19,991 nt of DNA from Prolixibacteraceae bacterium (lineage in GTDB: Bacteria > Bacteroidota > Bacteroidia > Bacteroidales > Prolixibacteraceae). The notes beneath the pieces are model-generated. The model ran no database searches. It was not told where the DNA came from and saw only the letters and a program-made list of their open reading frames with translations. This document shows, piece by piece, positions 6,508-15,374 of the stretch. Position 1 is the first letter of the stretch. Every line of letters starts with the position of its first letter. The position numbers were made by a program, and so were the translations under genes. The stretch is from contig JAFGGF010000279.1 of NCBI GenBank assembly GCA_016930735.1, forward strand, positions 1 to 19,991, written 5' to 3'.

Positions 6508-8634
6508 TTAAAACTGAAATGAAACTAAAAATACTGCCATCTGTTTTTGAGGCGCTTTTATTGGTTTACCCTGAAAAACACCGTTACTGTCGGGTGTGTT
6601 GCTAAATGTGTATCCGTAAATATTATCAAATCCGAAAATATTGTTGACAATCAAATGTAGTACGGTTTGTTTGTCAAACAAGTAAAGAATGTGGGTTAAT
6701 CCTATGCTGATATCGTTTGCCGGTATTGTTTTGTCGGCCATAAATTCGGGATTATTGGGATTGAAGTAATGCCTTCCGCTTGAGAACGAATAAGTAACTG
6801 CTCCAAACATATTCAACTTTGTAAAAAACTTTTTATAAACCACCGACAGGTTGTGGTCCGAAACATAGTAGGGAGTTGCCCGCTCCGGGAAATCTTTATA
6901 ATCACGCTCTGAGTCGTTCCAGGAATACGAAATCCAATAATCGCTTTTACCAAATTCTTTCTGGTTCCGCCAGAAAATATCAAATCCATTGGAAAAACCT
7001 TTCCCGGTATTTGTATAATTGCCAGGTTCCACTGAATATTCTTCTTTGAATTTTACCAGGTTTGAATAATTTTTATGGTAAACTTCCAACCTTAATGTTT
7101 TTGTGTCTTTTTTATACTGATAAGTTAAAATTGAATGTGATGATTTTTCCGGTTCAAGAACCGGCGAAAATTTCAGGTAATCATTCGCCGGATTCTGGTA
7201 AAATGTCCCGTAAGCCATCGAAAGCTGGCTGAATTTGCCAGTTTTTAATGCCGATGAGAACCGGGGCATCAGGTTGATTTCTTTTAAAAGTGAGCTGTAT
7301 TCAACTCTTCCTCCTGCCCTGAGTGCAATGTGAGAATTGATTTTTATTTCAGTTTCGGCAAATGCCGATAATTCATTGTTATCAAAAGGAAGTTCATAAT
7401 TACCATCCATATCAATCTTCTGATTGTAATTATTAAAAATGTAATCAGAGCCAAATTTAAACTGAATTTTATCTGTAGTAAAATTTGTAAAAACAGCCTT
7501 TAACTGGCCACTATTGTCATGGGTTTCAATTTTATCTTTACCCAGGAAAGTAACTTCGTTATCGATATTATAAGCAACTCCCGATTGAAAAATCCATTTT
7601 TCATTGATATTTTCATTGTAAGTTGTGTTAAAATATGCAGTAGCATTATTTAGCGTAATATCCTGATTAATACCACTTTCAATATTATTATGCACCATGC
7701 TGCTTGTGTTGTAATTAAAACTTCCAAACGATTTAATCATGCCTGTTTCACTGGTTTTTTGACGGAACATAACTGTTGATCCGGTAATAAGTGGTTGTTT
7801 CAACCACTCGACATCCTGTTTAAAGATTCGGTTTGAGAGGCCTGTATGTAATAGCTCACCGGTAACTGCCAGCGATGTATTTTCCCATCTTTTAGAACGT
7901 GACCCCTGCAAACCAACCGTCATGAATGAAATACTGGATTTACTTTCCGGCTCCAGTGCAACAGTGTTTAATGAGACAATGGAAGATAAAGCCTGTCCGA
8001 ATTCTGCCGAATAACCACCGGTGCTAAAAACCGAGCCGTTAAACAACAAAGGTGAAAACCTTCCCCGTGTTGGCAGGTCGGGCATTTTTGAATAGTAAGG
8101 AGAATTTACCAGCATTCCATCCATAAAGGTTTTAGTTTCATATGCTTCGCCTCCTCTCACGAATAACCTGCCTTCTTCACCAACCCGCTGAGTTCCGGGT
8201 AAAGTTCCGAAAGCCCCGTAAACATCGCCGTTGGCACTGGCAGTTAAAGCAATATCCAAAGGTTTTAACAATACCGATTTCTTTTTATCGCTTGCTTCAA
8301 AAGTGCCTGCATTTATCACAACTTCGTTTAATTCACTGGCCATTTCATGCATAATAATCCGAAGGCTGGAAATATTACCGGTAATTTCGAGTGAAATTCC
8401 AATGGTTTCATAACCCACGAAACTGGCAACCAATGTTTGATTACCACTTTCAGTTGTTTTAAAAGAAAAATGGCCAAGGCTGTCGCTTGTTGTCCCATCG
8501 TAAGTTCCTTGCAGAAAAATATTGGCACCGGCAACCGGAGTTTCCGACTGATTTAAAATTATTCCTGAAATCTCAACCTGGGCTAAGGTAGAAAACATCA
8601 GAAATTGAAAGAGAAAAAGTAAAATTGTTTTCAT
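6508..8634 (-). CDS. TonB-dependent receptor with CarboxypepD_reg-like N domain
   Basis: A 708-residue outer-membrane transporter energised by TonB. The signal peptide covers about 1-18 (ending STLA). A carboxypeptidase-regulatory-like beta domain (about 20-95) has ISGIILNQSETPVAGANIFLQGT and the usual DSLGHFSF turn. The plug domain (about 105-225) contains RLFVRGGEAYETKTFMDGM and GGYSAEFGQALSSIV. A beta-barrel fills the rest and ends with the terminal Phe (VSFQF) needed for outer-membrane insertion. The barrel is short compared with SusC proteins (about 1000 residues), and there is no adjacent SusD, so a complex-glycan importer of the Sus type is unlikely. Peptide, metal-chelate or small-ligand uptake is possible; nothing here fixes the substrate. 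It is first in the likely four-gene unit down to 3789. Confidence 0.94.
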   Translation of the reverse strand: MKTILLFLFQFLMFSTLAQVEISGIILNQSETPVAGANIFLQGTYDGTTSDSLGHFSFKTTESGNQTLVASFVGYETIGISLEITGNISSLRIIMHEMASELNEVVINAGTFEASDKKKSVLLKPLDIALTASANGDVYGAFGTLPGTQRVGEEGRLFVRGGEAYETKTFMDGMLVNSPYYSKMPDLPTRGRFSPLLFNGSVFSTGGYSAEFGQALSSIVSLNTVALEPESKSSISFMTVGLQGSRSKRWENTSLAVTGELLHTGLSNRIFKQDVEWLKQPLITGSTVMFRQKTSETGMIKSFGSFNYNTSSMVHNNIESGINQDITLNNATAYFNTTYNENINEKWIFQSGVAYNIDNEVTFLGKDKIETHDNSGQLKAVFTNFTTDKIQFKFGSDYIFNNYNQKIDMDGNYELPFDNNELSAFAETEIKINSHIALRAGGRVEYSSLLKEINLMPRFSSALKTGKFSQLSMAYGTFYQNPANDYLKFSPVLEPEKSSHSILTYQYKKDTKTLRLEVYHKNYSNLVKFKEEYSVEPGNYTNTGKGFSNGFDIFWRNQKEFGKSDYWISYSWNDSERDYKDFPERATPYYVSDHNLSVVYKKFFTKLNMFGAVTYSFSSGRHYFNPNNPEFMADKTIPANDISIGLTHILYLFDKQTVLHLIVNNIFGFDNIYGYTFSNTPDSNGVFQGKPIKAPQKQMAVFLVSFQF

Positions 8635-8664
8635 GGTTTTGTTTTTATTATGGCTTTTTTATTT

Positions 8665-8696
8665 CAAATATCAGGGTATTTAAAAATGGAAGAAAA
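8665..8696 (-). promoter_or_regulatory. Possible promoter of the TonB receptor unit
   Basis: On the minus strand GATATTTG (8672-8665) matches TAnnTTTG except for its first base. A T-rich -33-like stretch lies about 19-24 bases further upstream (TTTGTTTTC, 8700-8692). It would give a leader of roughly 25 bases. Weak, by inspection only. Confidence 0.35.
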
Positions 8697-8803
8697 CAAA
8701 ATCTCCTGTTTGGGAAAACCAATAGGATGAATGGGAATATTTTGTATCTGAATCGGAACTGATTTTTGATTTTTCTGGGAAAGGATTAAAAACAATTTCA
8801 ATC

Positions 8804-8836
8804 TTTACTTATCCGAAATCAAATTATTATCTTGCA
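8804..8836 (+). promoter_or_regulatory. Candidate promoter of the GH115-GH92-GH105 genes
   Basis: TTTAC (8804-8808) is followed after 20 bases by TATCTTGC (8829-8836), close to TAnnTTTG. The same arrangement, TTTTAC, 20 bases, TATCTTAC, lies before the gene at 18165. Predicted transcription would begin about 35 bases before the ATG at 8875. Confidence 0.5.
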
Positions 8837-8874
8837 AACACAATAATTGAAGTAAATCTAAACCACTCATATAT

Positions 8875-11784
8875 ATGAAAACATTGCCATTCTATTTAAA
8901 AAGTAAACAACAATCAATCGTTTTAGTTTTTTTGATAATACTTTCATTCACATTGATAAATCAGAAAGTTAACGCAAAGGAAAATTCCAGAAACCTTCTT
9001 CCGGTTTCTTACCTGACCGGCCAGTTAAATCCCGAAGATTTTGTTTTATCGTCACTGGGAGTTTCAGCTCCCTTGGTCCTTGATGCATATGATTTTCCAG
9101 GAGTTATTAAAGTTGCAGGCTTTCTTCAGGGCGATATTGAAAAAGTTTCAGGAGCAAAGCCCCGGATTATTATGGGAGAATTGCAACCAACTCCTGAGGT
9201 AGTAATAATAGGGACTTTAGGCAAAAGCAGTTTAATCGGCCAGTTGGTTGAGGCTGGTAAAATTAATGTTGATGATATAAAGGGAAAATGGGAAGCCTCC
9301 ATGATGCAGGTAGTCAAAGAGCCTATGCAGGGAGTTGAAAAAGCTTTGGTAATTGTTGGAAGTGATAAGCGCGGAACCATTTATGGTATGTTTGACCTGT
9401 CGAGGCAGATAGGAGTTTCACCCTGGCATTTTTGGTCGGATGTGCCTCCAAAGAAAAATTCAGAGCTTTATATTAAAGCCGGTTATTATTACCTTGGTGC
9501 ACCCAAAGTTAAATACAGAGGTATATTCCTGAACGATGAGGAACCTGCTCTGGGGCGTTGGGCTGTAGAAAATTATGGCGGTTTTAATCACCTTTTTTAC
9601 GAGCATGTTTTTGAGTTGATCCTACGTTTAAAAGGAAATTACCTCTGGCCGGCAATGTGGTGGGCAACCTTTAATACCAACGATCCGCAGAATCCTGAGT
9701 TGGCTGATGAGCTGGGGATAGTTATGGGAAGCTCACACCATGAACCCATGAACAGGGCACACAAGGAATGGGGTCCCTGGGGTGGAGGTGAATGGAATTA
9801 TGAAACCAATCCTGAACAGCTCAGGCAGTTCTGGACTGAAGGAATAGAACGAATGGGAGATAGAGAGACTATCATTAATATGGCCATGCGCGGTGATGGA
9901 GACATGGGGATGAGCCGGGAAACAAATGTTGCCTTACTTGAAAAAATTGTTGCCGACCAGCGTAAAATCATCGAAGAGGTAACCGGGAAAGATGTTACAG
10001 AAACACCTCAGCTATGGGCTTTGTACAAAGAGGTTCAGGATTATTACGATGAAGGTATGCGTGTCCCCGATGATGTGACACTGCTTCTTTGCGATGATAA
10101 CTGGGGAAACATCAGGAAACTGCCAAAACCGGATGATCCGCCCCGTTCCGGAGGATACGGGATTTATTACCATTTTGATTATGTTGGGGGACCACGAAAT
10201 TACAAATGGCTGAATGTTAGCCCGCTGCCACGTATTTGGGAACAAATGAACCTGGCGTACCGTCATGGAGTTGACCGTATCTGGATCGTAAATGTAGGCG
10301 ACCTGAAACCAATGGAACTGGGTATTTCATTCTGGTTCGATTTTGCATTCGATCCTGATGCCTGGTCTCAGGATGATTTAATTCAGTACCAGCAATTGTG
10401 GGCAAAAGAACAGTTTGGTGCTGAACATGCCGATGAAATTGCAGAAATGATTCGCCTTTATTTAAAATACAACAGCCGCAGGACTCCGGAGATGCTTGCT
10501 CCTGAAACATACAGTTTATTAAATTTCAGGGAAGCTGAAACCATCCGTGACGATTATAACAGCCTGGCGGCCAGAGCCGGGAAATTATATGATATAATTC
10601 CTGATGAGCAAAGAGATGCTTATTATCAGCTGGTTTTGCACCCCATTAAAGCCTGTGCAAACCTGAATGACCTTTATGTAACAACAGCTCAAAACCGTAT
10701 GTATGCAAGTCAGGGGCGTACTTTAACAAATTCATTGGCCGACCGTGTTGCGGTATTATTTGAAAATGATTCAAAAATTACCAATTATTATCACAATGGT
10801 TTGGCAGGGGGAAAATGGAATCATATGATGGCACAGAATCATATCGGATACCGGATGTGGCAGGAACCAAGAATGCAGACCATGCCACGTGTCGAAAATA
10901 TTGAAATTCCCGAAGAAGCGCAGATGGGTGTTGCGATCGAAGGTTCTGAAAAATCGTGGACTGAAGGAGAAGCCGATGTTGAACTCCCTGAAATGGATGT
11001 TTTAAATAAAGATGCAGTATTTATCGAAGTCTTTAATAAAGGGCAGGAATCATTTAATTTCAAAGTCAAAACAGGGGAAAAATGGCTGACTGTAAATCCT
11101 TCTGAAGGTGAAATAACCAGTGAAACCAGATTATGGGTTATGGCTGACTGGAATAAAGTTCCCAAAGGAGTTAACCGGATTCCGGTAACAATTTCAGGAA
11201 ACGGACAGGAAGTAACAGTTATTGCTGTTGTCAGGAATCCTGAATTAAACGATATAAAAAATGCCTTTGTTGAGAATCAGGGTTATGTATCTGTTGAAAC
11301 GGAACATTTTACACGGAAAGTTGAAAACGAAAATATTAAATGGATTGAATTACCCGACCTAGGAAAAACAGCGGGTTCTATGACTGTTACTCCGGTCACT
11401 GCAAGCCCGGTTTCTCCTGAAGGTAATAATCCACGGCTGGAATATGATTTTGTTTTATTTGAACCAGGAGAAATTGAGGTTTCGGTTTTATTATCGCCAA
11501 CCCTGAACTATTATAATAATGATGGCAGGAAAATAGCAGTTTCAGTCGATGATGAAGAACCACAGATTCTGAATATGCATGAAGGTTTTAACAACCGTGT
11601 AATGGAAACTTGGGAAGGAAACAGTATTGCTGTTGTATCCTCTGTTCACAATGTTATTTCAGCCGGAAAACATACCTTAAAACTTTGGATGGTTGATTCG
11701 GGATTGGTCATTCAAAAAATAATCATCCGCCGGGGACCTGAAAAACGTACCTATCTCGGTCCGCCTGAAAGTAAAATATTATAA
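8875..11784 (+). CDS. GH115 alpha-glucuronidase
   Basis: A 969-residue exported enzyme. GH115 enzymes remove alpha-1,2-linked (4-O-methyl-)glucuronic acid from xylan, and some act on other glucuronic-acid-bearing glycans. A long signal peptide ends near residue 34 (KVNA). The family hallmarks appear in order: DKRGTIYGMFDLSRQIGVSPWHFWSDVPP (about 164-192), YRGIFLNDEEPALGRWA (214-230), GNYLWPAMWW, GSSHHEPM, MRGDGDMGM (338-346), LLLCDDNWGNIRKLP (403-417) and FDYVGGPRNYKWLN. A helical segment and a C-terminal beta domain (about 790-969) complete the usual GH115 layout, and the length is normal. It begins the carbohydrate gene run; the next gene starts 66 bases downstream. There is no lipobox, so it is probably periplasmic. 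Family assignment is firm, exact substrate is not. Confidence 0.96.
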   Translation: MKTLPFYLKSKQQSIVLVFLIILSFTLINQKVNAKENSRNLLPVSYLTGQLNPEDFVLSSLGVSAPLVLDAYDFPGVIKVAGFLQGDIEKVSGAKPRIIMGELQPTPEVVIIGTLGKSSLIGQLVEAGKINVDDIKGKWEASMMQVVKEPMQGVEKALVIVGSDKRGTIYGMFDLSRQIGVSPWHFWSDVPPKKNSELYIKAGYYYLGAPKVKYRGIFLNDEEPALGRWAVENYGGFNHLFYEHVFELILRLKGNYLWPAMWWATFNTNDPQNPELADELGIVMGSSHHEPMNRAHKEWGPWGGGEWNYETNPEQLRQFWTEGIERMGDRETIINMAMRGDGDMGMSRETNVALLEKIVADQRKIIEEVTGKDVTETPQLWALYKEVQDYYDEGMRVPDDVTLLLCDDNWGNIRKLPKPDDPPRSGGYGIYYHFDYVGGPRNYKWLNVSPLPRIWEQMNLAYRHGVDRIWIVNVGDLKPMELGISFWFDFAFDPDAWSQDDLIQYQQLWAKEQFGAEHADEIAEMIRLYLKYNSRRTPEMLAPETYSLLNFREAETIRDDYNSLAARAGKLYDIIPDEQRDAYYQLVLHPIKACANLNDLYVTTAQNRMYASQGRTLTNSLADRVAVLFENDSKITNYYHNGLAGGKWNHMMAQNHIGYRMWQEPRMQTMPRVENIEIPEEAQMGVAIEGSEKSWTEGEADVELPEMDVLNKDAVFIEVFNKGQESFNFKVKTGEKWLTVNPSEGEITSETRLWVMADWNKVPKGVNRIPVTISGNGQEVTVIAVVRNPELNDIKNAFVENQGYVSVETEHFTRKVENENIKWIELPDLGKTAGSMTVTPVTASPVSPEGNNPRLEYDFVLFEPGEIEVSVLLSPTLNYYNNDGRKIAVSVDDEEPQILNMHEGFNNRVMETWEGNSIAVVSSVHNVISAGKHTLKLWMVDSGLVIQKIIIRRGPEKRTYLGPPESKIL

Positions 11785-11798
11785 GCTGAATAAGAAAA

Positions 11799-11832
11799 GG
11801 ATTCCATCCGCCAATCGGTGGAGTTGGAATCC
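11799..11832. repeat. Strong hairpin between GH115 and GH92 genes
   Basis: GGATTCCA (11799-11806) pairs with TGGAATCC (11825-11832), and inside it CCGCC (11808-11812) pairs with GGTGG (11817-11821) with one G-U. The total is 13 pairs with a small internal asymmetry. No U-run follows, so it is more likely an RNA-processing or stabilising element or a dispersed repeat than a terminator. It spans a GTG codon at 11818 that would otherwise extend the GH92 gene. Confidence 0.7.
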
Positions 11833-11850
11833 TGCACGAAAAAAATAAAA

Positions 11851-14151
11851 ATGCTGAAATTAAAATTGAAAATTGCTACAGTACTATTGTTAACTGTTGT
11901 ATTTGGGAATAGTTGTTTAAGTCCTGATAAACCTGAATTACCTTTAATTGATTTGGTTAATCCGTTAATGGGTACCGATTCCGATTTTTCCCTTTCAAAC
12001 GGGAATACATATCCGGCAATAGCAACACCATGGGGAATGAATTTTTGGTCGCCGCAAACAGGTGAAATAGGGAATGGCTGGGGCTATACCTACGATGCCA
12101 ACAAAATTAGGGGAATAAAACAAACTCATCAACCGAGCCCGTGGATCAACGATTACGGTGCGTTTTCATTTATGGCTGTTACAGGAGCCCTTAAATTTAT
12201 GGAAGAAGAAAGAGCCTCCTGGTTCTCACATAAAACCGAAACTGTAAAACCAAATTATTACAGTGTTTACCTTGCAGACCATGATGTGACTGTGGAGGTA
12301 ACACCAACCGAAAGGGCTGCAATTTTTCGGTTTACCTTTCCTGAAACCGACAGTGCCTACATCCTGCTGGATGCATTTTTCAGAGGTTCAGAAGTAAAAA
12401 TTGACTCACAAAACAAGCGGATAACCGGCTATGCAAGAAATAACAGCGGTGGTGTCCCCGATAATTTTCATAATTATTTTGTAGCTGAATTCAGTAAGGA
12501 TTTCTCGGAAATAAATACCTGGGATAAAGATGAATTAAAGCCGGGTAATAAGGAAGCAAACGGAGAGCATGTTGGTGCGGCAGTTGGTTTTAAAACCAAA
12601 CGGGGTGAGCAGATTATTGTGAAAGTTGCTTCCTCTTTTATCAGCCCTGAACAGGCTCTTCTTAATTTAAATCAGGAAATCGGCAATAAGAATTTTGAAG
12701 AGGTTAAAAATCAGGCTTCAGAATTGTGGGAAAAAGAACTTCAGAAAATAAAAATAAAGGGAGGCACAACCAATCAGCAAAAAACTTTCTATTCGTGCCT
12801 TTACAGGGTGCTTTTATTCCCCCGGAAGTTTTATGAAATAAATGAAATCGGCGAGGTTGTGCATTACAGCCCTTACAACGGAAAGGTCCTTCCCGGTTAT
12901 ATGTTTACCGACAACGGATTCTGGGATACATTCAGGGCGGTATTCCCGTTTTTTACTTTGATGTATCCTGAGCTCGACAGCCACATTATGCAGGGGCTTG
13001 TCAATACCTATAAAGAAAGTAGCTGGCTGCCTGAATGGGCAAGCCCGGGCCATCGCGATTGTATGATTGGTTCCAATTCAGCTTCGCTTATAGCCGATGC
13101 TTATCTTAAAGGAATCAGAGGCTTTGATGCAGAAACACTGTTTGAGGCAATGCTCAAAAATACAGGTGGTAATATGGAAGGAGTTTCTTCGGTTGGTCGA
13201 TATGGTGCCGAATACTATAATAAGCTCGGTTATATACCTTACGATGTTGGCATCAATGAAAACACAGCCCGGACACTTGAATATGCCTATGCTGACTTTT
13301 GCCTCCTCGAAATGGGAAAGGAACTGGGGCATTCCGGTGAAGAGCTTTCAGTTTTTGAAAAGCGGCAAATGAATTACAAAAATGTTTTTGACGAGGAAAC
13401 AGGTTTTATGCGTGGCAGAAATGAGGATGGTAGTTTCCAGTCTCCATTCAGCCTTTTCAAATGGGGCGATGCCTTTACCGAAGGGAACAGCCTGCATTAT
13501 ACATGGTCGGTTTTTCACGACATTGCCGGTTTAAAAAAACTGATGGGTGGCGATAAAAAATTCGTAGCAACTTTAGATACGGTATTTGCACTACCTCCGG
13601 TTTTCGATTGTTCCTATTATGGATTTCCGATTCATGAGATCAGAGAAATGCAAATCGTAAATATGGGAAATTATGCGCATGGCAACCAGCCTGTTCAGCA
13701 TATGGTTTATTTGTATAATTATGCAGGCGAACCGTGGAAAACGCAAAAACATGTGCGGAATATCCTTACAAAACTATATACTCCGCAACCTGATGGCTAT
13801 TGTGGCGATGAGGATAACGGCCAGACTTCGGCATGGTATGTTTTCAGTGTACTTGGATTTTATCCGGTTTGCCCGGGAAGTGGTCAGTATGTGATTGGCT
13901 CGCCTTTGTTTGATGAGGCGGTCCTGACTTTTTCCAACGGAAATAAATTGATAATTTCTTCGCAGAATAACACCGATAAAAAATTTTATGTAAATGAATG
14001 TTTGTTTAACGGCAAAAAATGGGATAAGAACTTTTTGGATCATGCTGACCTGATTAAAGGAGGAAAACTTGAATTTAAAATGAGTAATATTCCAAACCTT
14101 AAAAGAGGTACTACAAAAAATGCTTTTCCTTTTTCAGTATCTGATTTTTAA
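11851..14151 (+). CDS. GH92 exo-alpha-mannosidase, lipoprotein
   Basis: A 766-residue calcium-dependent alpha-mannosidase of family GH92. From ATG 11851 the protein starts MLKLKLKIATVLLLTVVFGNSC, a lipoprotein signal with Cys at residue 22. This start is preferred over GTG 11818, which lies in a hairpin and would bury the signal. Family motifs are VNPLMGTDS, SNGNTYPAIATPWGMNFW, GIKQTHQPSPWINDYG, DNGFWDTFRAVFP, FTEGNSLHYTW (E544) and GDEDNGQTSAWYVFSVLGFYPVCPG (D653, D655). In characterised GH92 enzymes the corresponding Glu is the acid and the Asp pair the base site; the Glu-Asp spacing of 109 residues agrees with Bacteroides BT3990 as I recall it. It probably trims non-reducing alpha-mannose at the cell surface or periplasmic face. 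It sits between GH115 and GH105 genes on the same strand. Confidence 0.96.
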   Translation: MLKLKLKIATVLLLTVVFGNSCLSPDKPELPLIDLVNPLMGTDSDFSLSNGNTYPAIATPWGMNFWSPQTGEIGNGWGYTYDANKIRGIKQTHQPSPWINDYGAFSFMAVTGALKFMEEERASWFSHKTETVKPNYYSVYLADHDVTVEVTPTERAAIFRFTFPETDSAYILLDAFFRGSEVKIDSQNKRITGYARNNSGGVPDNFHNYFVAEFSKDFSEINTWDKDELKPGNKEANGEHVGAAVGFKTKRGEQIIVKVASSFISPEQALLNLNQEIGNKNFEEVKNQASELWEKELQKIKIKGGTTNQQKTFYSCLYRVLLFPRKFYEINEIGEVVHYSPYNGKVLPGYMFTDNGFWDTFRAVFPFFTLMYPELDSHIMQGLVNTYKESSWLPEWASPGHRDCMIGSNSASLIADAYLKGIRGFDAETLFEAMLKNTGGNMEGVSSVGRYGAEYYNKLGYIPYDVGINENTARTLEYAYADFCLLEMGKELGHSGEELSVFEKRQMNYKNVFDEETGFMRGRNEDGSFQSPFSLFKWGDAFTEGNSLHYTWSVFHDIAGLKKLMGGDKKFVATLDTVFALPPVFDCSYYGFPIHEIREMQIVNMGNYAHGNQPVQHMVYLYNYAGEPWKTQKHVRNILTKLYTPQPDGYCGDEDNGQTSAWYVFSVLGFYPVCPGSGQYVIGSPLFDEAVLTFSNGNKLIISSQNNTDKKFYVNECLFNGKKWDKNFLDHADLIKGGKLEFKMSNIPNLKRGTTKNAFPFSVSDF

Positions 14152-14163
14152 ACACATTATACA

Positions 14164-14183
14164 ACTGAAAAACAAAATTCAGT
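14164..14183. repeat. Small hairpin between GH92 and GH105 genes
   Basis: ACTGAA (14164-14169) and TTCAGT (14178-14183) can pair around an A-rich loop, followed by AATTTTA. It is too weak to be called a terminator. The 65-base gap otherwise shows only A-rich leader sequence before ATG 14217. Confidence 0.35.
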
Positions 14184-14216
14184 AATTTTATAAAACCGGA
14201 ATAACAACGTTACAAT

Positions 14217-15344
14217 ATGAAACTACAACGGATTTTAATTTTGATTTTATTAATTCAGCCTGCCTTGAGTTATGCCCAAAAGTTACCCGAAAGGAATGAA
14301 GTCTTAAAACTAATGTGCCTGGCAAACGAATATTTTATGAATAAATGGGTCGATGTCGGGAAAACTACAATAACCGACAAGGAACGCCCAAGCAACATTT
14401 GGACCAGGGGAGTTTATTATGAGGGTTTGATGTCACTGCACCGGATTTACCCGAAGGAGGAGTTTTACAATTACGCTTATTCATGGGCTGAATTTCACAA
14501 ATGGGGAATGCGAAACGGAAATACTACACGTAACGCCGATGACCAGTGTTGCGGACAGACTTATATTGATCTTTACCAAATTTCACCCGATCCGGCGAAG
14601 ATCAAAAACATTAAACTTTGTATGGATATGCTTGTTGCCACGCCCCAGATTGACGACTGGTCGTGGATCGATGCCATTCAAATGGCGATGCCTGTATTTG
14701 CCAAATTGGGTGTTGTTTTTAACGATGAACAGTATTTTGAAAAAATGTATGAAATGTACATGTTTACCCGCAATAACCATGGCGATAATGGTCTTTTTAA
14801 TGAAAAAGACGGATTGTGGTGGCGCGACAAAGATTTTGATCCTCCTTATACAGAACCCAACGGGGAAGACTGTTACTGGAGCCGTGGAAACGGTTGGGTG
14901 GCAGCAGCCTTAACCCGTGTGCTGGAAGAACTCCCTGAAAATGCACCTCATTATAATCAATATCTGAACGATTATAAAAAAATGATGGATGCTTTAGTTC
15001 CGATACAACGCGAAGACGGATTCTGGAATGTAAGCCTGCACGATCCGAATAATTACGGAGGGAAAGAATTAACCGGTACAGCACTTTTTGTTTATGCCAT
15101 TGCATTTGGGATTAATCAAAATATTCTTCCACGGGAAAAATTTTTACCTGTTGTACTGAAAGCCTGGAATGGACTGGCAAACGATTGCCTCCATGAAAAC
15201 GGTTTCCTTGGCTTTGTTCAAAGCACCGGAAAAGAACCAAAAGACGGGCAACCGGTTCTTTATGACAAAGAGCCTAATTTTGACGATTACGGACTTGGGT
15301 GTTTTCTGCTGGCAGGCTCTGAAATTTATAAACTGAAGGAATAA
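14217..15344 (+). CDS. GH105 unsaturated uronyl (rhamnogalacturonyl-type) hydrolase
   Basis: A 375-residue exported enzyme of the GH88/GH105 (alpha/alpha)6-barrel group. These enzymes hydrate and release the 4,5-unsaturated uronic acid left at the non-reducing end by polysaccharide lyases. The signal peptide is about 1-20 (ending SYA). Motifs are RNADDQCCGQTY (D108/D109), DDWSWIDAIQMAMPVFAKLG with D152 at the place of the catalytic Asp, DGLWWRD, CYWSRGNGWVAAALTRVLEELP and a C-terminal DDYGLGCFLLAGSEIYKL. Length is normal for GH105. It follows the GH92 gene by 65 bases and ends 30 bases before the stop of the convergent PAS gene. Its presence implies a lyase acting on the same glycan, not seen in this window. 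It might act on glucuronyl rather than galacturonyl ends, which sequence alone does not settle. Confidence 0.93.
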   Translation: MKLQRILILILLIQPALSYAQKLPERNEVLKLMCLANEYFMNKWVDVGKTTITDKERPSNIWTRGVYYEGLMSLHRIYPKEEFYNYAYSWAEFHKWGMRNGNTTRNADDQCCGQTYIDLYQISPDPAKIKNIKLCMDMLVATPQIDDWSWIDAIQMAMPVFAKLGVVFNDEQYFEKMYEMYMFTRNNHGDNGLFNEKDGLWWRDKDFDPPYTEPNGEDCYWSRGNGWVAAALTRVLEELPENAPHYNQYLNDYKKMMDALVPIQREDGFWNVSLHDPNNYGGKELTGTALFVYAIAFGINQNILPREKFLPVVLKAWNGLANDCLHENGFLGFVQSTGKEPKDGQPVLYDKEPNFDDYGLGCFLLAGSEIYKLKE

Positions 15345-15374
15345 TATAGGAGGAAAATTTATTACACCCTGATT

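Noticed and set aside
6508..8634. SusC-type glycan importer of a polysaccharide utilisation locus
   Set aside because: The protein is much shorter than SusC, no SusD gene adjoins it, and it is divergent from the glycoside hydrolase genes.
11818..11850. GTG start extending the GH92 gene by 11 codons
   Set aside because: The codon sits inside a stable hairpin, and the extension (ESCTKKIK) displaces a clear lipoprotein signal that begins at ATG 11851.
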